Of a stretch of 64,000 nt of DNA, positions 33,218-44,520 are shown one piece after another. The stretch is from Adiantum capillus-veneris (Eukaryota > Streptophyta > Polypodiopsida > Polypodiales > Pteridaceae). The stretch spans positions 62,699,184-62,763,183 of the forward strand of contig CM043942.1 in the NCBI GenBank assembly GCA_014529385.2, given 5' to 3'. Position 1 is the first letter of the stretch, and each line of letters opens with the position of its first letter. The notes under the pieces were generated by a model. That model made no database searches and was not told the DNA's origin. It saw only the letters and a program-made list of their open reading frames with translations. The position numbers were made by a program, and so were the translations under genes.

Positions 33218-33459
33218 ATTGGATTTCACGTCCATCGACCCTTCTTAAGGCATTTTCTACTTTGTATGAAGGTCCAAAATTTTATGAAATTGTTATTAAG
33301 AGGACTTGCTTTAAAAATGCCCTTCTATAAGAAACACGATTGGATTTCACATCCATCGACCCTTCTTAAGGCATTTCCTACTTCGAATGAAGGTCCAAAG
33401 TGATTTTGTCATTAAGAGGACTTGCTTTAAAAACTGCCCTTTTATAAGAAACACTAATA
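33218..33459. repeat. Tandem duplication, 121-bp period, 2 copies
   Basis: The unit from 33218 recurs at 33339. Both carry ATTGGATTTCAC, CATCGACCCTTCTTAAGGC, AATGAAGGTCCAAA or near copies, AAGAGGACTTGCTTTAAAAA and TATAAGAAACAC. They differ by a few substitutions and small indels. Confidence 0.9.
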
Positions 33460-34544
33460 AATAGGGTACATAGAAATTGAGGTGGAGAATATTAAGATGC
33501 CCATCTAATTAATGTCATAGTATTGAAAATGGGACAGTTTAATGTAAACTAAAATGTTCTTCTAGTCTTCATGTCCATCTAAGACTCTAGCTAAAATCTT
33601 TTGACCTATACAAAGGCTTGTGAATAGAAATTCTAGCAATAATGATCACAAATATAGGCCTAGTGCCTTAGTATATTCTTCAACAAATACGTGATCACCT
33701 CCTTCCTCTCACATTCACCTTTGGGCACAAAAGGTCATTGTTATTGGCTTTCTAAAAGAAGCCTTAGGGGAGTGTGTGGTGAGGAATACTTTCAATGTTT
33801 TCAATGATGATTGAGAGTTACCTTAAATGTTATTTCAGATTTAAAACAACAAATGACAGTCTTGACTTTTCTTGCATTCTCTTGTTTTAGAATGTTAAAG
33901 TGAAGCTTCACCTTGCATATTTCTAGTAATTCACCCCAAAAAAAAACACACACACACACACATTGATGAGTTCTTTTTATTTCACAGCCTCACATGGCTT
34001 GACTTTTCTTGTATTCTATAAATTAAATCTAATCAATATTAGAGAAAGTCTCTTTTATTAAGAGGTTGTTGACTGAATTTCCTCCTCATAGAAGCAAAAC
34101 GAAAATACTAGGATAAATTTTTAAGATGTTTGAACTATTTTCTCACATATTTCACCGTTTTACTTTCCTTTACCATGGTTTGCAACCGGCTAGTCTCGAT
34201 TTTCAATCGGCTCAAGGCTAAGCTAAGACAATCCTTTCTTGAACACCGATTTTAGTTAAACTCAACCTAATGACTTTATCACTTTCTTAATTTTTTAGAA
34301 AGCCAATGTGACCCTTTCACTTGTTATTCAGTTGAGCGGTGTTAGAGCTACTACAATCTAAAGAGGTGCACTTAGCCTCAACCTTGTTTGTAACAAAGAA
34401 CGAGTGCTTTAGGATCCTTGACTATGCTTGAATGAATAAAGCAAAGCATTTTATATAGTTATATTCTAAAGCATTCAAAAGTTTGCTTGTATATAAAAAG
34501 AAATTTTTTAATGATCACATCTCAAATGCACACTTTTCAGCTAG

Positions 34545-34545
<1 letters not shown>
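33460..34545. other. AT-rich intergenic stretch
   Basis: No gene is recognised. It contains a short CA run near 33943-33961. A block GGCTCAAGGCTAAGCT near 34210 recurs in diverged context near 34770. Confidence 0.4.

Positions 34546-34591
<46 letters not shown>
34546..34591. repeat. (CT)n microsatellite
   Basis: About 23 uninterrupted TC dinucleotides. Confidence 0.97.
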
Positions 34592-34592
<1 letters not shown>

Positions 34593-34910
34593 GTCAATGT
34601 TCGGAAAAAATTATTTTCACAAACATTTAAAAATCCCTCCAAGACAAATCTAAACCGGAAATTTTACAATACTAGCCGGTATTTTTGCAAAATTACACTA
34701 TTTTCCATGTATTTTAAGCGGAATTTTCTCCTTCTTGCCTTCCTCTCAACCAGCTACTTTGATTTTGCAACCGGCTCAAGGCTAAGCTGAGGCACACTTT
34801 TCCCGAACACTGCGAGTCTCAAGTGTTCTTTCTTCAAAGGCTCAATGTGTGATTGTGAGGGACAAAGGGTGTAGGATGGTGGACACGTGTCCTCTTTTGT
34901 TGAAAAGAAA

Positions 34911-35130
34911 GGTTTTATAAAGATTATATCTCTCTTTTATAATGTAAAGGAACCTTTCCATCATTGTATTTTGGTCCCTTCTTTTAATGCTCACTTAGAC
35001 TTCCTTGTTTTCTTATTTAAGAAAAGTTTTATAAAGATGATATATTCTTTTTATAGTGTAAATGGTCTTTCCATCATTGTAACTTGGTCCTTGCTTTAAT
35101 GCTCAATTGACTTTCTTTTATTCTTTTTTT
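34911..35130. repeat. Tandem duplication, about 114-bp period
   Basis: TTTTATAAAGAT at 34913 recurs at 35027. CTTTCCATCATTGTA, TTGGTCC and TTTAATGCTCA follow in the same order in each copy. The copies differ at several positions. Confidence 0.85.
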
Positions 35131-35154
35131 AATTTGTAAATGAGTCCTTTAATT

Positions 35155-35389
35155 TAAAGATCTAAGGACTTTCTTCGTAGAACCTTCTTGAAATAATTGG
35201 CATTGCTCCTCTGTTGTGTTGGCAAGACCCATAAGCTTGACCATTCTATCAGAAGTTTCCCAAACTTGATTGCGCTTATTTGCAAGCTCGCCATTCGAGC
35301 CATTGTCAATAGTAGCTTTGCATAAGTGCTTCTAGGTTTCCAAAAGGTTACCTGTCTTGTGGTTAAAGATGTTTTGAGCGTCATGTCGA
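35155..35389 (-). pseudogene. Broken minus-strand gene, segment 3
   Basis: This is the piece of minus-strand coding-like sequence beyond the Gypsy-2 insertion. One frame gives HDAQNIFNHKTGNLLE, a stop, then HLCKATIDNGSNGELANKR and MVKLMGLANTTEEQCQLFQ, a plausible protein pattern. The gene family is not recognised. Its link to 41137-41799 is by strand and position only, because no TSD joins the two sides. Confidence 0.45.
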
Positions 35390-35588
35390 TGTGAGCGGGA
35401 TGGAAATACACACAACGTCTCTATAATCACCCAACACACACTCTTGGGATAATACACATACACACTATGGGGCACCACTTGGCTTACACAACCCACCTGG
35501 CCGAGACAGGGAACACATCGATGAAATGAGAGGAGAGAGACTATCCATTTGCCCACTCAACACAGACACACACACACACACCCCCCTC

Positions 35589-35619
<31 letters not shown>

Positions 35620-36567
35620 AAAAAAAAAAACTCAACTCAAAAGAGGAGAATTTCTTATGTTTAGATACAATTGAGCTTGGGCCAACACCAATGGGAGAAA
35701 TAGCTCACACAATATGGATGAAATATGCCAGATACGATCACAAATTTGAACAAAGGCTTCGCTCATAGGAGAAACTTACACAGCCAAAACAGCAAGAAAA
35801 AGTGAGGAATTTGGTAAAATGAACAGCACCATTGCGTCTGGAGCGGCCAAAAACCCTAGTCTACAAAATCAAAGTGCTCAAATCCGACCTCGGATGAGCA
35901 GTTTATGGCCAAAACAGGCTCCAAAAACAGTAAAAACTCAGTTGCGGATATTCCTCCTCTTCTCTCCACATTTTTTCTGGTCTTTCTCTCAGGTTTTTTA
36001 GTTCCCACACTTAGCTTTATCCCTTGGGCACCTTTGGCCTTTTAGTTGACCTCAAACGGACCCCAAACATGCAAAAAACTGACCATGCAGTGCATTTTTG
36101 TTACCTTTTTGCAGCATCCGCAAACCTGGCACTCAGCTTTTTCCAATAATGCATCCCGCAATCACATGAAGTGGCCCCCAAATACAATTCTCATGATGAA
36201 CTTTCTGCATAATCATCACAAGAAAACACCCACGTTGTGTCCTCGCTTACCCACATGCAAGTATTGACCCCATTCTACCTCCTGACGCCACTAGATGCCA
36301 TCTGACGCACCTACTTACCTCATATCCTCGGTCCGCGGATAGCTTTCTCGAGAAGTTTTACACGCTACCAAATCCTCATTATTATAGAAAAAACACACTG
36401 GTACTGGTGATAATGAAAATCAAAGTACTATGTACAGGCTGTCCTACCTGTACACATGTGGGCCCCAGGTAACCACCTGGCTGTGAAAAATGCGCAATCC
36501 TTTATTCGATGCACCATGCATGTCTATGTACATATGCACCATCACTTCTTCCAAAAAAATCCTGACA
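35390..36567 (-). repeat. Gypsy-2 3' LTR
   Basis: This aligns along its whole length with 39968-41136. It has a C run (35581-35609) and A run (35610-35630) where the partner has a long CA repeat. Confidence 0.93.
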
Positions 36568-36699
36568 TAATTTGCCCATCCCCTAGCCTGCTAGATCATT
36601 CATGATCAGCAGCAGCAAAAAGAGATGCTCATTCCACTTGGATCCCACACAAAAACACTTAGCATTCCCTGTATCGAAATCTTAATCTAGCTTCCACCT

Positions 36700-37587
36700 G
36701 GTTTCCAAGGAAAACCTGTAGAGATTCCATATATCAACCTTGCATCAAGAAAACCATAAATTACTTTGGCATAGACTTGCATGTGCAAATATATCTCCTT
36801 CTCCATAGTTGAGAGGTCTCCACTGATCATTTGTGTCATAATCTCCTGCTTCTTTAACAATTCAACCTTGGTTTGCATCAGTCCTTCAATCACTTCATAA
36901 GGCCCTTCACTTTCATCTTCAATCTCATTTGCAAATGCAACTAAACCAGAGTCCTATATTTCTTTGTCCATCAAAAGAATTGCAACATCAACATCCTCAT
37001 CACTGTTGGTAGTATTATCATTGTCCTCATCAGTCACTGTGGAATAGTCTTCATCACTAGACTCATCGTCATCTTCATAAAGCTCTTCCAATACTTTCCT
37101 TGTGTCCATATTATATAGCTTCTTGGCACCTATCTTTCCATAGAGGCTAATCGTACCACGTCGCCAATCTTGAACATCTCCCACTGCCCGTAACCATGGT
37201 CTACCAAGTATGATAGGATATGCTCTCAACCCCGCTGGCATCACATGAAAATCAACCACCACCTTTGCATCATACGCCTCCACTTCCTAAGCTCTTTACA
37301 ACACCCAAACATTTTATTTTTTGATGGTTTTCCAATCTGATCCGAAAACCTGACACCCCAGTCACTGTAAGACCCACCTTCTCAATGCATGAGCGTGTTA
37401 TGACACATATTTGGGCTCCACCATCAACATAACCTTGTCCAAGATTTTTTCTTTTGTGCCACACATCTACTATTGGGCAAATGTCTGGAAGCTCATCCAT
37501 CGCCAACACCTTCACTGAACCTCTCTCTGGTTCTTTCTCCAAAGGGTTAACCATCCTCTTCCATTGTCGCTTTAGCTTAGGCACCAT
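36700..37587 (-). pseudogene. Gypsy-2 protease region and acidic C-terminus
   Basis: The minus strand from 37587 reads through LGQGYVDGGAQICVITRSC, in which DGGA is the aspartic protease active-site motif (usual form DSGA). After a stop/frame change near 37275 it continues MPAGLRAYPIILGRPWL, whose ILGRPWL matches the conserved ILG block of retropepsins. An acidic tail rich in DEDND follows to about 36954, then a helical stretch to 36700. RT should come next in a complete element but is absent. Confidence 0.82.
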
Positions 37588-37667
37588 CTCTATAAGCTGC
37601 CAAAAGTAACATCTGCCTTCCTGCTTGTCAGATCCTTCTTCAAGTCATAGCTTAATTGCCCATCCCC

Positions 37668-38914
37668 CTAGTGGAAAATCTGAAACATGAAACTTGCAAC
37701 GAGCCCTTCTTTTCCTCTTGGCCTTGACATCCTCGCCTTCATGGATCTTTTCCTTTTTCTTACTAGGACCTGGGGCACTTCTTCCTTGTCCTTTGTGGTC
37801 CTCTTCCCAATAGGCATCACTAATGTATCCTCGAGCTTTTCTGCCTTCTCCAAGGTGACCACACTTATCACTTTTGTCTTTCCCTTTTTCTCCTGGGTTA
37901 ATCCACTGGTTCCTTCTTCTCCCTTGATTTCAATGTCATAATCAATGGACCTAGTTAGCACCTACCTTGGCAATGGATACATGTCTCCCCCCATCCTTGG
38001 TGGCTTATCATATTACGGGCTGATGTGGCCCAACTCTCCGCAATTTTAACACGTGGGCGTCTGCCTCTAGACTCTACCATTGCTTTGTCCAACACCATTC
38101 TTGGGTCTTTCTTCACCTGGATGATTTGCAAAACCTCCCCCGACCTCGATTATTTCCCACATTACCTAGCATGTTTTTAGGCTGAGATTCTTCATTAAAT
38201 CTACCACTTGCCTCATGTCTTACCTTAGCCCATCATTTTGCATTGCTGTAGTGACCACTGCTGGCATAACTTGAGGAGTAATAGAAGCCACTGGTTCATG
38301 ATGAACCCCTACCATGTGACCTTGCAAAGAATCCATAGGCTGAAATTCAGACCTCCTAGGCAAAGACTCTACTCCTAGCTGACTCATTCTTCTCAGCTTC
38401 CACTCTTTGTTCCTTGCCACCTCCAATGCATCTTCATATGTTCTAGGCTTCTTTAGCTCCACTCTCCAACGTATATTCTCCCAAAGACCAGCCAAGAATC
38501 TATCCTTCTTCATCATGTCAGGTGGGGTACTTATGGTGCTAAGGCCTTGCACTACCGCTCCCATGCCAATGAAAACTTACGTATGTACGCATCTACTGGC
38601 TCACCTTCCCTTTGCACCAAACCGTGTTCTTCTTGCCACACTTTGTTGGGATCTTCTGTTTTCACAAACTCCACTTCCAATCCATGCCATAGATTGTCCC
38701 AACTTAATCTCACAGGTGGATCCACCGCACGCAACTCCTCTTCAAATGCTTTGGACCAAACTAGTGCATCACTCTTCAAACAGATTTGGAGAAGACGTAA
38801 CATCTATGCAGGATCGTGAATCTGATTGCTAATGCAAGCAACCTCCATCTTTTCCAAAAAGTCTTCCACATCTTCATCACTTCTTCCATGAAACTCCGGA
38901 TAAGAGAAAGCCAT
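37668..38914 (-). pseudogene. Gypsy-2 gag
   Basis: A minus-strand ATG at 38914 starts MAFSYPEFHGRSDEDVEDFL, the beginning of a Retrotrans_gag domain. After an in-frame TAG it continues MLRLLQICLKSDALVW, WDNLWHGLEVEFVK and EGEPVDAYIRKFSLAW, then from 38564 KDRFLAGLWENIRWRVEL. Near 38040 a knuckle remnant NCGELGHISP is readable with its last cysteine lost. A lysine-rich part (37668-37961) follows. It would package element RNA if intact; stops make it a pseudogene. Confidence 0.88.
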
Positions 38915-39944
38915 GGCTACTCAAGTTTTAATGCGTAGAGAACCCCTTCTAACACAAGTGCAAGGACCCAAACTTTTTACTGACCCAATCCTAGAAACTT
39001 CAATGGAGCTTGTCTTTAGATAAGGACAAACACATGTACATCAAATGAGTTTTCATAGTTAATTATCGAAATTACAACAGGCAAAGGGCATTCCAGTATC
39101 TCTTTTAATCTTCTTGGCCCGAACAAAAAGATTATGCGCTGCTGGAAAAAAATTTTCCTGGACACATGAACATTTATCTGGATTCTTTGTGTTAAATGAA
39201 AAGGAGTGAATTGAGGTCCATTTTGATCATCCATTAAAGCCAACCATGTAGCTCCCAAGAAGGCACATCTGACTTATCCTTTGATTTTGCTAGTATTTCA
39301 GCAGCATAACAACATAAATGGCTTAAAAGACCAAAAACCATCCATCACAACTTGAAAAAAATTTGACAGAGTTTCCCCAGAAGTAGAGCAGTGAGAACCC
39401 AAAATATAGATTGTATATGTATGCATAACCTGCCAACAATAGAACCCGAGCATCAAGTAGGAATCACTAGTACATAGCCTATGGCGAGGTCACAAAAAGG
39501 GTGCTCCAGCCACCTGTATCACCGAAAGGATCTCACATTTGAGAATCCCCCGGATCAATAAAACCTCACGCTATTGACCCTCTCACGAAAGCTTATGCAA
39601 ATCTCGTATAGTCAAGTCTCACAAATGACTATCTTCCAGACCAAGTCTCAGAAATGGTTGGGACTGCCAAATAAAACCAAGTATGGCTCCACAAAGGCTT
39701 ACAATGGTAGTATCCACAAGTAACGTACCATACAAGACAATGCACTCAAACAGGTGCCAAATGATGCATACCCACGGCAATTGCAAGTGACTTCCATTGT
39801 CAGTATATCACTATACTCCAACTACTTATACTTGTGTGAATCACCTGTACCTGTACCTGTACTTGTACCTGTCCCTGTAACATGGAACTTGTAATCTGTA
39901 ATCTGCAACCTATAATCTCGAAGCTGAAGGTACTCGAAGAAGAT
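38915..39944 (-). other. Gypsy-2 5' untranslated leader
   Basis: About 1.03 kb without coding lies between the priming site and the gag ATG. It includes a short tandem of CTGTAC(C/T) hexamers near 39845-39880. No other feature was found. Confidence 0.6.
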
Positions 39945-39961
39945 CCTCAGTGGGGGCGCCA
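39945..39961 (-). other. Gypsy-2 primer-binding site
   Basis: The minus strand reads TGGCGCCCCCACTGAGG six bases inside the 5' LTR. TGGCGCC is the common start of priming sites in plant Ty3/gypsy elements. Confidence 0.8.
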
Positions 39962-39967
39962 AAAGAA

Positions 39968-40138
39968 TGTGAGCGGGATGGAAACACACACAACGCCTCT
40001 ATAATCACCTGAACACTCTTGGGATAATACACATACACACTATGGGGCACCACTCGGCTTACACAACCCACCTGGCCGAGACAGGGAACACCGATGAAAT
40101 GAGAGGAGAGAGACTATCCATTTGCCCACTCAACACAG

Positions 40139-40195
<57 letters not shown>

Positions 40196-41136
40196 AAAAA
40201 GCTCAGCTCAAAAGAGGAGAATTTCTTATGTTTAGATACAATTGATCTTGGGCCAAAACCAATGGGACAAATAGCTCACACAATATGGATGAAATATGTC
40301 AGATACAATCACAAATTTGAACAGAGGCTTCGCTCACAGGAGAAACTTACTCAGCCAAAATAGCAAGAAAAATTGAGAAATTTGGTAAAATAAACAGCAC
40401 ATTGCATCTGGAGCGGCCAAAAACCCCAGTCTACAACATAAAAGTGCTCAAATCCGACCTCGGATGAGCAGTTTATGGCCAAAATAAGCTCCAAAAACAG
40501 CAAAAACTCAGTTGCGACTGTTCCTCCTCTTCTCTCCACATTTTTTCTAGTCTTTCTCTGAGGTTTTTCAGTTCCCACACTTAGCTTTATCCCTTGGTCA
40601 ACTTTGTCCTTTTAGTTGACCTCAAACATACCCCGAACAGGCCAAAAACTGACCACACAGTGCATTTTTGTTACCTTTTTGCATCATCCGCACACCTGGC
40701 ACTCAGCTTTTCCTAATAATGCATCCCGCAATCACATGAAGTGGCCCCCAAATACAAGTTTCATGATGACCTTTCTGCATAATCATCACAAGAAAACACC
40801 CACGTTGTGTCCTCGCTTACCCACGTGCAAGTATTGACCCCATTCGATCTCCTGACGCCACTAGATGCCATCTGATGCACCTGCTTACCTCATGTCATCG
40901 GCCCACGGATAGCTTCCTCGAGAAGTTTTACGCGCTACCAAATCCTCATTATTATAGAAAAACACATTGGTACTGGTGATAATGAAAATCAAAGTACTAT
41001 GTACACGCTGTCCTACCTGTACACATGTGGGCCCCACGTAACCACCTGGCTGTGGAAAATGGGCAATCCTTTATTCGATGCACCATGCATGTGTATGTAC
41101 ATATGCACAATCACTTCTTCCAAAAAACTCCTGACA
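39968..41136 (-). repeat. Gypsy-2 5' LTR with (CA)n
   Basis: This is the partner of 35390-36567. It carries a long CA microsatellite (about 40143-40194) at the position where the other LTR has homopolymer C and A runs. Confidence 0.93.
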
Positions 41137-41799
41137 CTGGCATGGGTTTCCCTGTGTTTTTTTCTTCAAGAAGTGTCTATCTTTTTGTCCACTCATTGAC
41201 ACTTGTTGGGAAATCTCATGGGCCTCCCGTGTGTTCTTTGCGGCATCAAAAATTGACACATTTCCACCGTGACAGCCAATGAAATTGAGAAGTTTCTCCA
41301 CCCTTTTGATTGCCTGCTGAGACTTTTGTAATGGCTTCATTGTGAAAGCATAGTCAATGTGGAGCTTTAGATAGAGAAAAATATACAAAAAGAAAAATGT
41401 ACATTAGATATAGAAAATGGAAAGATTGAATTTCAAACCTTGTCCTTTAGTGCACGATCTGGGGCATTGAGCATGGGGCATCTCAAAATAGACGCTTTCC
41501 ATTGCTTGCCTTCATCTCCAACACTAAAATTGTCTAATGCTTCGTCTCCATCATCTTGCCATGGAAGCATTAAACAACCCTTTGCAGAGTTCTTTTGTGC
41601 GTTTTGTTTGTTAGGTTTGTATCCCCAAGTGAAAAATGGACAAGGATAGAGTGAAGAAGCCCCTTGTTTTTAGCCAAGCAAACACTTTATGGTCTTTAAG
41701 TCCCCACCTAGCTGCCACTCCACATCAAAGCTATCAAAACCCTCAACCTACAACTTCTCACGTTCAAGTTGGGAGTATATTACTTCTATAATCCATGGA
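41137..41799 (-). pseudogene. Broken minus-strand gene, segment 2
   Basis: The minus strand from 41799 reads TPWIIEVIYSQLERE, continuous with segment 1 once Copia-2 and one TSD copy are ignored. It continues FDVEWQLGGDLKTIKCLLG near 41673-41725, then GASSLYPCPF, GCLMLPWQDDGDE and ILRCPMLNAPDRALKDKV, and further left GCHGGNVSIFDAAKNTREA. Several stops interrupt it. I do not recognise the family. The GGDLKTIKCLLG...YPCPF pattern loosely recalls uncharacterised transposon-borne proteins, but this is only an impression. Segments 1-3 together would exceed 700 codons. Confidence 0.6.
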
Positions 41800-41804
41800 G
41801 TTAT

Positions 41805-41893
41805 TGTTAGGAAATAAGACGTAGCTAAATAGATAATTGAGTAGATTACTTAATGGAGAAAGACAAATTTACATACACGAGATTATAGAGTAG

Positions 41894-41957
<64 letters not shown>

Positions 41958-42628
41958 GAGAGTACACAAGATATACGTGGTTCACCCAATGTGGGCTACG
42001 TCCACGGGAAAGCAGCCACTCAATGGCTTTAGTACTTCAAAATAAGAAGTAGTTTACAAAGGGATTATACCCTTAATAGAGCTCCCGCCTTGCTTCACTC
42101 TCCCCACCTCACACTCACCTTGTTGCATCAACTTCACACTATGAAATGTGTGTAGAAATGGCCTCCTTTTATAGGCCAAAAGGGCTGCCCTCTCTTATGA
42201 GAGGCAGCCATGCGTAGCCGCCCTTGTGTGAATAAGTCCAAATCGGACCCTCCAATCCGCCCATGTGTGGCCTCCCTTGTGTAAACAAATCCGCTTTTGA
42301 ATTGGGCCACTGGCCACAGGCCATTGACTTCTTCCGACCACCGGCCACCGGCCATTGACTACCGGCCAACCGACCGCTTTTCGACCGCCGTCCGGCCATA
42401 ATATTCCGGCGAAAAAGGAATATTCCGGCGAAGCAAAAACAAAAAAGTCTCAGGGCTTCCATCCCCGAGGCCCCTAAAGTTGCCCCTGATTTTTGGCCGT
42501 GAAAATTTTGGTTTTCGGCGAGTGATTTTCCTTCACGCACGATGGCTTCTCCTCATAATGGGGGCCTTACGAATGTGCGCTTGTACCATAGAAAATTACA
42601 AGGGGTAAATCAGGCTCCATACTTAACA
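41805..42628 (-). repeat. Copia-2 3' LTR
   Basis: This is the pair of 46207-46974. It contains a GA microsatellite at about 41897-41962 and a dense set of CCGGCCA/CCGACCA repeats at about 42305-42400. Confidence 0.94.
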
Positions 42629-42688
42629 ATCTCCCACTTGGAAACTGATCTCCAAACCAAACCTATGACTGCTTTCCATCCTGGCTTC

Positions 42689-43390
42689 TTATCCTTGAAT
42701 GCCGATTGAAGATGAGCAAAAGCTCAACTTCTCCTTGTTGACCACCTTTGTAAACATGTCTGCATGATGTTCACTTGTATGCACCTTTCCTAGCTTTAGC
42801 TGTCCCTCTTCCAAAAGAGTGCGTATGAAGTGATATCTCACCTCAATGTGCTTTGTCCTTGAATGAAAGGCTGAGTTCTTCGCAAGATGGATAGAGCTTT
42901 GGCTATCACTGTACAAGACACAATTGTCTTGTTTGAATCCAAGCTCTTCTAAGAATCTGTGAAGCCACATAATTTCTTTGCTTGCCTCCATCATTGCTAC
43001 ATACTTTGCTTCCGTGCTAGAAAGTGAGACCACTTTCTGTAACTTTGAAGCCCAGCTTACTGCTGTGCCTCCAACCGTGAAGACATAGCCAGTACTGCTC
43101 CTTCGAGTATCTTTGGCACCTGCCATATCTGCATAAGCATACCCTTCTAGAAAAATATCAGTTCCTCCAAAATACAAAGCATTTGTTGTTGTCCCTTTTA
43201 GATACCTAAGTATCCACTTCACAGCTTGCCAATGCTCTTTACCTGGGTTGTCCATGACCCTACTCACAATTCCCACTGCATGTGCAATATCTGGCCTTGT
43301 CCAGACCATAGCATACATTAGAGAACCTACCGCTGCAGCATATGGAACTTTAGACATATAGGTTATCTCCTCTTGTGTCTTTGGACACAT
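42689..43390 (-). pseudogene. Copia-2 RNase H domain
   Basis: A 233-codon open frame on the minus strand: SLMYAMVWTRPDIAHAVGI, HWQAVKWILRYLKGT, ADMAGAKDTRRSSTGYVF, LSSTEAKYVAMMEA, LYSDSQSSIHLAKN, SRTKHIEVRYHFIR and ADMFTKVV. These are the copia RNase H landmarks in order, acidic residues retained. It is separated from the RT frame by a shift at about 43395, so the polyprotein is broken. Confidence 0.94.
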
Positions 43391-43398
43391 ATCCTTCG

Positions 43399-44463
43399 TT
43401 AGTTTAAAGTGACCACCAAAGGTGTAGAAACTGGTTTTGCATTTTGCATTGCAAACCTTTCTAATATCTTTTTGATGTAATCCTCTTGAGATAGCTTTAT
43501 TGTCTTCTTCATCCTGTCCCTTGATATTTTCATACCAAGTATCCTCTTTGCAGCACCTAAATCTTTCATTGAAAAAGATTTAGACAGCTCCTCTTTTAGG
43601 TCTTTGATGTCCTGCATGTTAGCACTTGCAATCAACATGTCATCAACATACAACATTAGGATGATGAATTTCCCATCTCCCAAATTCTTCTTGTAGACGC
43701 AGTGATCCGAGTTGCATCTTGTGAATCCATGATCCAACATGCATCGATCAAACTTCAAGTACCATTGTCTTGATGCTTGCTTTAAACCATACAAGCTCTT
43801 CTTTAATCTGCAAACCATTTTCTCCTTACCTTTTACTTCATACCCCTTTGGTTGAAGCATGTAGATTTCCTCCTCTAAGTCACCGTGAGGGAATGCCGTA
43901 TTTACATCCATTTGCTCGAGATTTATATCATGAGCAGCCACAAGGTTTAAGACAAGCCTAATTGAGTTCATTTTTACAACAGGAGAAAATATTTCATTGA
44001 AGTCAATACCTTTCTTTTGAGAAAAACCTTTTACCACAAGCCTAAACTTGTACCTTTTCTTCCCACCTTCTTCTTCCTTCACCTTGTACACCCATTTGTT
44101 CTGAAGTGCCCGCTTACATTTAGGCAACTCAACCAACTCCCATGTTTGGTTGCGATGTAATGAGTCCATCTCCACTTGCATGCTCTTCGTCCATTCTTCT
44201 TTGGATTCATGTTGCATAGCTTCTTCATATGATTCCGGCTCTCCAGAATCTGAGATCAAGAGATGGTTGAAGGAAGGAACAAACCTTTCTGGAGGTCTAC
44301 TTACTCTTGTAGATCTTCGGGGAATAGGTTGAGGCTCCTCATTTGGTTGACGTTGTTGCACATTGTCACCGTTTGCAGTCCTTGAGTCTTCACCGTCCTC
44401 AAGCTCCATGTACTCATCACCTGTTTCTTTTGTTTGTTTTCTTTCCAAGTAATCTAAGTACAT
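43399..44463 (-). pseudogene. Copia-2 reverse transcriptase
   Basis: A 354-codon open frame on the minus strand: an acidic linker, RRSTRVSRPPERFVPS, then YEEAMQHESKEEW, NKWVYKVKEE, GIDFNEIFSPVVKMNSIR, LEQMDVNTAFPHGDLEEEI (motif A), CRLKKSLYGLKQASRQWYLK (motif B) and LMLYVDDMLIASA (motif C with YVDD). It looks catalytically complete. It is preceded at 44521-44523 by a TAG in place of a conserved tryptophan codon, and followed by a frameshift into RNase H. Confidence 0.95.
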
Positions 44464-44520
44464 ATTTTGTTCGTTAAAAATTACATCCCTACTCCTTAAG
44501 ATTTTACCATCTTTAGGATT

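Larger units (their letters stand above)
35390..41136 (-). mobile_element. Gypsy-2: gag-protease-only LTR element
   Basis: Two LTRs of 1178 bp (35390-36567) and 1169 bp (39968-41136) flank about 3.4 kb. On the minus strand they start TGTCAGGA and end CCCGCTCACA. A TGGCGCC priming site lies inside the right LTR. The interior encodes a retrotransposon gag, a degenerate zinc knuckle and an aspartic protease, then stops; no RT, RNase H or integrase is seen. The flanking pentamers (GTCGA left, CTGGC right) do not match, so the ends may have recombined. The priming site and gag favour Ty3/gypsy. Confidence 0.88.
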
